DNA of 64,000 nucleotides from Thuidium tamariscinum (Eukaryota; Streptophyta; Bryopsida; Hypnales; Thuidiaceae): NCBI GenBank assembly GCA_947034885.2, contig OX344752.2:18662001-18726000 (forward strand), read 5' to 3'. The translations under genes were made by a program, and so were the position numbers. This document shows positions 57,965 to 64,000 of this stretch, in pieces. Within the stretch, counting starts at the first letter, position 1. Each line of letters starts with the position of its first letter. The notes under the pieces are model-generated. The model was not told the origin of the DNA. It was given only the letters and a program-made list of their open reading frames with translations, and made no database searches.

Positions 57965-60900
57965 TTAAAGTCGGACAGGGAATCCATAATTTTGAAATGT
58001 TGTTATTTCGCCTCCCAAACCTGCAGTGACGATAACTAATCCCCAAGCGGCCGAAACGGCACTACTAACCACATCTACAGGCGGGGTATTACTCCCCATC
58101 TCTCCACTCTGAGCTTGACTTACGTTGCTACGGATGGAGGCCGACTGTGTCAAGTTGGGCAATGAGCTACTACGAAACGAACCAAGCTTTTCCTCCGGCC
58201 AGGTAATGGCAGATCCTTTGGGTCCACACTCGGGGAAGAAGCTTGAACGACGGTGGGGAGGGGAGTTTTCACAATCATCTAGAGATTGAACAGATGACTG
58301 AACAGATAATACCTTGGTAGTACTAATAATATCGACGGGCGAGGACGCATCGAGCTGATGAGCGTGTTGTTGTTTTCCACCCTCCACTTGTTGCTTTGTC
58401 GAGGTGAGTTCATCCGCTACTGCAACACTGTTTTTCCTGCCGGACCCGAAAATCCCAAGCGGGGATCTGCCTAAGCAATACGATGGGCATTTCGAGTGCT
58501 CGTCCGAGCCCTTTGTTGTTGATGAAAGGATCACATTCTCTTCCATTGGTGGCGAAGACTCTGACTCATTGGGAAGAACCTGAAAGTCCTCTGATGACTT
58601 GCCCAGAGGCTCATAACGGGAGCTACTAATAGGAGGGGTTGAAGAACCCGGCCATGCAATTGCTACGGATACATGGCGCGCCGTGAACTCCTCGCACGAC
58701 AGTTGCTTGTCTCGCCGATAGATTGATGTTTTGTTTGAGACGTCTCTGTTACAAGAATTCCAGACTAGAACTCGCGAGTCCTCGCTTGCACTGATGATGA
58801 AGTCTCCTGTTGGAGAGAAGGTCGATGAGATTTGGCTTTTCACGTTTCGTAAACCTGGAATCGAATAAAGAGAGAATCAGGAGTGCTGCCTAGCATAGAG
58901 TAAGCATTCGACAAAAAAAAATGGCTCAATCAGATTTGCTGTGAAAATGCTGCACAGAAGCTAACAGTTCTCATGTGGTTAACCTCAAAGTGCCCACACT
59001 AAAATACAAAAAAACTGTGCACTAAAAATAGTACACTATAGACATAGTAGTATGGTAACTTTCGAAACACATTTTTTGTCGTTCAAAACTGTAGAGATTA
59101 TTTGTCATTCTATTGGTACATTTGTCACCTTCCTTGACACTTCCAAATGATTTACTTCAACTCACAGAAAGGACGGGTGGTGAAGCTCTTGCAGGAAAGA
59201 GCACTAGTATCAAAAACATGCGATGAGAACCGAATGAGGTAGAAGCGGAATACCTTTGTACTTAGCAACCAGATTCAGGCCATCGTAGACACGAACGCGG
59301 GAGTCATTGGATGTGACAAGAACTTTCTGCGGATCCCCAGGCATGCACTGCATTTCAAGAGTCCCCAACGACGTTAATTTCATGTGAATTTAATTTTGAA
59401 TTGTTCTCTTCAAACTTGTGTAATGGAAATTGCCAATGCATGTACAAACAAACATTGACGAGATTGAATGGTGAACCGAAAAACCAAACTCATAATCCAA
59501 ATCAAAGGACTGCTAACTCAGAAACCATATCCAATGAGATTTGAATCCATGATACGTACATGTATTCCAGTAATTTTCTTGCCCCGTGCCTTTTTGTTCT
59601 CCTCGCGGACGTCTATGTGAGCATCCAGTTGCAACTTGTTCCCTGCACCATCTTGATCAAATCCTCAGCGTTAACGAAAAAAGCAAAGGCTCGTTACAAA
59701 TTGCAAAATCCAGCACTACTGATAAGGCTTTAACACAAAATAGGGGAACTAGGTTGACCCACATCATCATTTCATGAAGATGCCAGCAAACATTTAAGAT
59801 ATGACGGCCTGCCAGCATCAAACAGCCACCTACAATGGAGAGTATATTAATCTCAAACTTCTAAAATAGATGTTATTACACAGAAGGGTTTACAACGAGT
59901 ATTCTTAGGGATAATTTTAACCTTCAAAAACATGTACTAACCTGTAGCATTGTAGAAGCGACAAGTCCCCTTGTAAGAACCAACAATTGCTTTCTGAAAC
60001 CCAAAACATTAAAATCTGTTAATCTCTCATTCAATAAAACACAATTATCACAAAGTCGAGAAAAGAAAGATGCATATACAAACCAAAAAAAAGTAGGATA
60101 CCTTTCCATCCGGAGTGTAGCATACAGCCGTGACCATTTCTTGTAGATCATTCCAGTCAACTACGTGGTGTTCGGGGATGCTCCAGATTCGCACTCTATC
60201 ATCAAGCGACCCACTAAGAAAGTAGCGGTCATCAAGAGGATTGAACTGAGCACAAGTAACTGCCATTCAGCAAAAAACAACCCCACCGAATGTCATCAGA
60301 ATATTCAAAGAAAGACACAAGAAACCAATCCGTTCTTAGCAAAAGTACATATCTCATAACAATCTCGGAACACTGCACTTGATAAAATACTTTGAAATCA
60401 GAATTCACACCCCTAATCAACTCCTTAGAACAGGAATTTAGTGTGATATCAGATTTATCAAAGATGTTCTGCAGCTCCTTCGATCACTAAGCAGTACTTA
60501 GTAGACACACACGGACACCAAGTAATTGAGTCAAACAAAACTTGGGTGAGAAACTTTACCGTAGTCATTGTGTGAGAACACCCGCAGGCATTCATCATAT
60601 GAAATGTGCCACAAGCGTACGGTTTTGTCCATTGATGAAGACAAAAGAAACTGGAATACAGTCCCACACATAAATAAACCCTGTTAAAGCTAGCCATAGT
60701 CATTAAAAAATAAGACCCTCTGTGCGGGATGAGAAAACTAAATCACCTATATGAGAGCAGGATTATCCTGTACAAGTGTATCACACAGATAAGTGTAGTC
60801 GTTTATAAAAGGATACCTGACTTCGAGACCATGACAAGTCTAAGATATCTTCTGTATGCCCCCAGAAAGAGCACATCGGTTTCTCAGAGAGCCAGAAGAG

Positions 60901-63686
60901 CTTAGGCACTGGGCCCTTGCTGTGATTGCTCGACTTAAGTTTTCGAGGTTGTGATCCTTTCCCACTTTTCGTACTTCTTTCTTTGTCGATCTTTGTCAAA
61001 CTTCTGTCCTGGCCAGCCTTCACGCTTCCATCACTGCGAACTTTGATGCTACCGGCTCTTTGTCCCAGGTCTCCGTCACTCTTCTCAGAGCCCTTCCAAA
61101 GATCTGACAGCGGTTAACTTTTTCAGGTTAAAATGCATCTCAAACTGACATGATTTTCGACTTAAATACTCTAGCAACATGCTTAGTTCAGAGGTGAATA
61201 TTTACTGCGTTTTAACGACTACATTAACTCAGAATCTGCAGTTCACTCATCTGACTCTCTTCCATTGTCCATCTAAGTCTTACCACCAGAAAGCAACTCC
61301 AATTGAACACTTGTAACCTCAAATATGTCCATACGATGTCAATAATGCAATGAACTATTTTAACCTTGTTATCTCAACCCTAGTTGCAAACGATCATGGT
61401 TCAAAAGCAATGAGTTATTTAAAGCATTGTTAGCTCCAGGCTCTTTGCACATGGTGTTGGTTCAAGTTTAAAGCTAGTTATCTCAAGCCTGTTGCTTCGA
61501 ACTGCGCAATCTAAAGTGGCCCATATCGACTCAAGCAAAATGTTCACAGGGAGGCTCACCAGGCTCTGTCATAAATGGATGGTCAACAACCTCCCAAACG
61601 TGGACCACCCGGTCCTGTCCAGCGCTGGCAAGGAAGCGTCCGTCAGGACTAAATTTCATTGTCCAAATGGCACCTTGGTGAGCTATAATCTCTTGGCTCA
61701 AATGGAGATCAGAAAGTTCCCTGGAGCTTTTTTGCCGAAGCTTCACTTTCACCTTCTGCGGTTTCCTCCAAAAACTGCCATCGCCGTCCTCAGTTGGCAA
61801 ACTCCCACGTCTAGTAAACTCATTTCTATCCAAACCAGCAAACGAGCTGTCCCTTTTGGGTGATCCATCCCCGGAAAGGCTCCCCACTTGTGAAGAGGTA
61901 TCCGTGTCATCAACACTCCGTTGTGAAGATGTATCTAAAGTTCCAACACTCCGCGCGCTTCCACTCCTGTCTTTGGAGCTTGTCTTCAGCGAACCCTTCA
62001 GCTTCTTCAACCAGCTTTTCCTTTTGGTAAAAGTTGGAGGTTTGCTGTCAGTCTTTGGCTCCGGCTTGTCTCCAAATCGTTCCCGCCTGTGAAGCTCTTG
62101 TGTCACTGGAGAAAATAGACCTAGCGTCTTCTCAAACTCGGCAAGCGTCAAATCTTTGCCTGTGGCCACCTCTCGAAGCATGTTCAACGAGCCATCTCTG
62201 TTGAACCGCTTCATCAGAAACTCCTTTCCGCTGTCCAGGTCACGAATCTTCAAACGTTCCTCCATAATCTTCTCAATAGCACTCTGAGGACTACCGCATT
62301 CAGATCCCAAATCCGTGTCAAAAGACTGAAAAAGCTTCTCCTGGGAACTAGATGCGCGGTGTTGGTGCCCTGAACCATCATCCAAGGAAGAGGAGCTCTC
62401 ACTGTCCGGTTTCTTAATCAAGCTGTCCTGAAATTCAGTTCCATTCCCAAAACTTTCTTGCATACAGTCCCTGCCAAAAGACTCGGCACAATCGTATGTT
62501 TTCTGATCTGGGGATTTGGAGCACTTGGCAGATTTAAGACCTGGTTCACTCTCGCCTTCACCAGAAACAGTATCACATTTGTCTGGAAAGTTCTCGTCAC
62601 CTGGTCTGTGAACTTGCACGGCACCATTACCCAAATTAGATTTGCACCCACTCTCCGATGATTTTGAGGCCCACTGTACATCTGTTCCTGAATTCTCACC
62701 GTCGAGATGTGCACAGTTCTTCCGCTTCCCCTCACAGTTACCACAAGAGGGCTTCACCTGCATCCATAATAGGTAGAGACGTCATGAGCTACTTAAGACT
62801 TGAAGCAGCATAATAAAGTACACCATTATAATCGTACACTGAAACCCTCTCTAATGACGCACTCCATAATTACATTCTCTGTATACCCTGACAATCTGGC
62901 ACATTGTGCACATATTTAATTGGACACCTTCCACATGTCAAGTTGTGAAACCTTTTTGTCCCCCCGAGGCAGAGTCATTAGAAAAGCTCGAGTGTTAACC
63001 TAATATAAAAGGAATAACGAATCCTTCCCTTTCGGCATCAGAGGGATTCAATCTACTGACCCTTTCAGACAGCTACAATTACAAGTCCAATGATCATTGA
63101 ACCACAAAAATCCTCAAAAGAGAAAGAAAATAAAAGAAGTGAATTGTGAAAAGCTAAGATATTCAAAAGTCCTCCCTGCACACCTTCACAAACAAAAACT
63201 CAATTCCTTACTTTGGTGATGCTATCTTCGAGTGGCCAGTCACTCATATATATACCAGCAAGGTAGTTGCGCAAAGAAACACAAGTGGAGAAGGTTCAGC
63301 TGAGAGCTTACGAATTCACTTGCTGAGCTCGGTTCCTCTTCCCCGATATTCCGAGACGTTTCGGACCCCGTCTCCGCAACTCCATAGCCCGAGAGAGAAA
63401 AACCATCTAAAGACTCATCTCGTGAGCTTCTCAACCCCATCTGCTTGAAGAACCGTTGCCTGCGCTCATTGATACTCGAAGGGTCATCCTTCCAAACCGA
63501 GAATTTCGATTGGAAAGAGGACGACGTCCAGGCAGGGGAATCCTCCACAGTAGGAGCCGCTTTGGTAACATGCAAAATTATGTCTGTTCCACTTCCTTCA
63601 TCTTCCGCACTTTCTGAGCCTGATGTCGAAACAATGTCCTCGAACGTCTCGTGAAACTCATCGTCCGACACAAACTCCTCTCCCAT
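57965..63686 (-). CDS. WDR44-like WD40 repeat protein
   Basis: Nine coding exons in transcript order: 63686-63312, 62757-61560, 61103-60817, 60650-60560, 60259-60102, 59993-59942, 59642-59560, 59347-59254, 58854-57965. They join in phase to 1075 aa. It is a member of the plant transducin/WD40 family related to animal WDR44 (a Rab11 effector); the plant members' function is poorly known. Residues 1-475 are mostly disordered and Ser/acid-rich ([18 protein letters not shown]), with a basic patch [15 protein letters not shown] repeats run from about 480 to 815: [66 protein letters not shown] and [19 protein letters not shown]. After a low-complexity stretch it ends [16 protein letters not shown]...YGFPVRL, diagnostic of the plant family. 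The start at 63686 is the first ATG in frame and begins the conserved acidic block. Confidence 0.93.
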
Positions 63687-64000
63687 GCTCACAGCCCTTC
63701 ACACGCACCTACACCTGTCGCATCCTGCTCTTGGAACATGAAGGAAGCGCCACCCTCGAAACTGATGTCCCGACGTTCAAAATTCAGGCTCATTCAACAT
63801 CTCCAAGAACCTAGAAAAAAAAATTGAATCAACGGGGTAGATCCGAAAGCATCCCCACGGGAGGCCTGTTGTTCAGGAGATCGCCAACCTCCCATAGGTT
63901 TTGATAACAGACACCCTAGTCTGGATTCACTCGACAGCCTTTGCAGAGTATTTGAAATGCCAATGGAAACGAAAGCAGTTGCCTCCAATGTCGACAACCA
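63687..64000 (-). promoter_or_regulatory. Leader and upstream region of the WD40 gene (partial)
   Basis: Moderate-GC sequence upstream of the minus-strand start codon, cut by the window edge. It must include at least part of the 5' leader. No frame in it has a recognisable domain. Confidence 0.5.

Overview
This is a nuclear chromosome segment of a green plant (streptophyte). Three intact, intron-bearing host genes sit in about 50 kb of very AT-rich, repeat-filled intergenic DNA. The plant assignment rests on three things: a plant-type cyclophilin 40, a DUS3-type tRNA dihydrouridine synthase with two CCCH fingers, and a plant WDR44-like WD40 protein ending in the conserved block [17 protein letters not shown] plant Copia element agrees. 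The species cannot be read from the sequence. Short GT-AG introns and many small non-coding elements would fit a bryophyte, lycophyte, fern or charophyte, but that is inference.

Layout. 1-28.4 kb: no host gene. It holds non-coding repeats and a broken 3.3-kb Copia element (11,044-14,362). 28.5-32.8 kb: cyclophilin 40 (+), nine coding exons, with a GC-richer upstream region carrying a perfect four-unit heat-shock element. 32.8-42 kb: gene-free, with a near-perfect hairpin at 34.2 kb, a degenerate minisatellite at 37.1-38.0 kb and an inverted-repeat-ended element at 40.2-40.8 kb. 42.2-48.1 kb: DUS3 (+), ten coding exons. 48.2-57.9 kb: gene-free, with two large TTAA-flanked elements, one carrying another element inside it. 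58-63.7 kb: WD40 gene (-), nine coding exons, close to the right edge. I rebuilt all three gene models by hand from GT/AG sites, reading phase and family alignment; each gives an uninterrupted protein (379, 779 and 1075 aa).

Repeats. Two groups of non-autonomous DNA elements dominate. Family A is about 235 bp, begins GGCCGGGGTGAACTG and makes 10-bp target duplications, so it looks like a Mutator-type MITE; members have inserted into each other. Family B shares A's core but has different terminal repeats. The second group is flanked by TTAA with CCC-type ends, as in piggyBac-like elements. It runs from 121-bp MITEs to non-coding elements of about 1 to 1.2 kb, and two of its members sit inside family A copies. 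These nestings, plus a related locus that lacks two of the insertions, give a relative insertion history.

The three genes have separate housekeeping or regulatory roles (Hsp90 co-chaperone, tRNA modification, WD40 scaffold). Nothing suggests they work as a unit.
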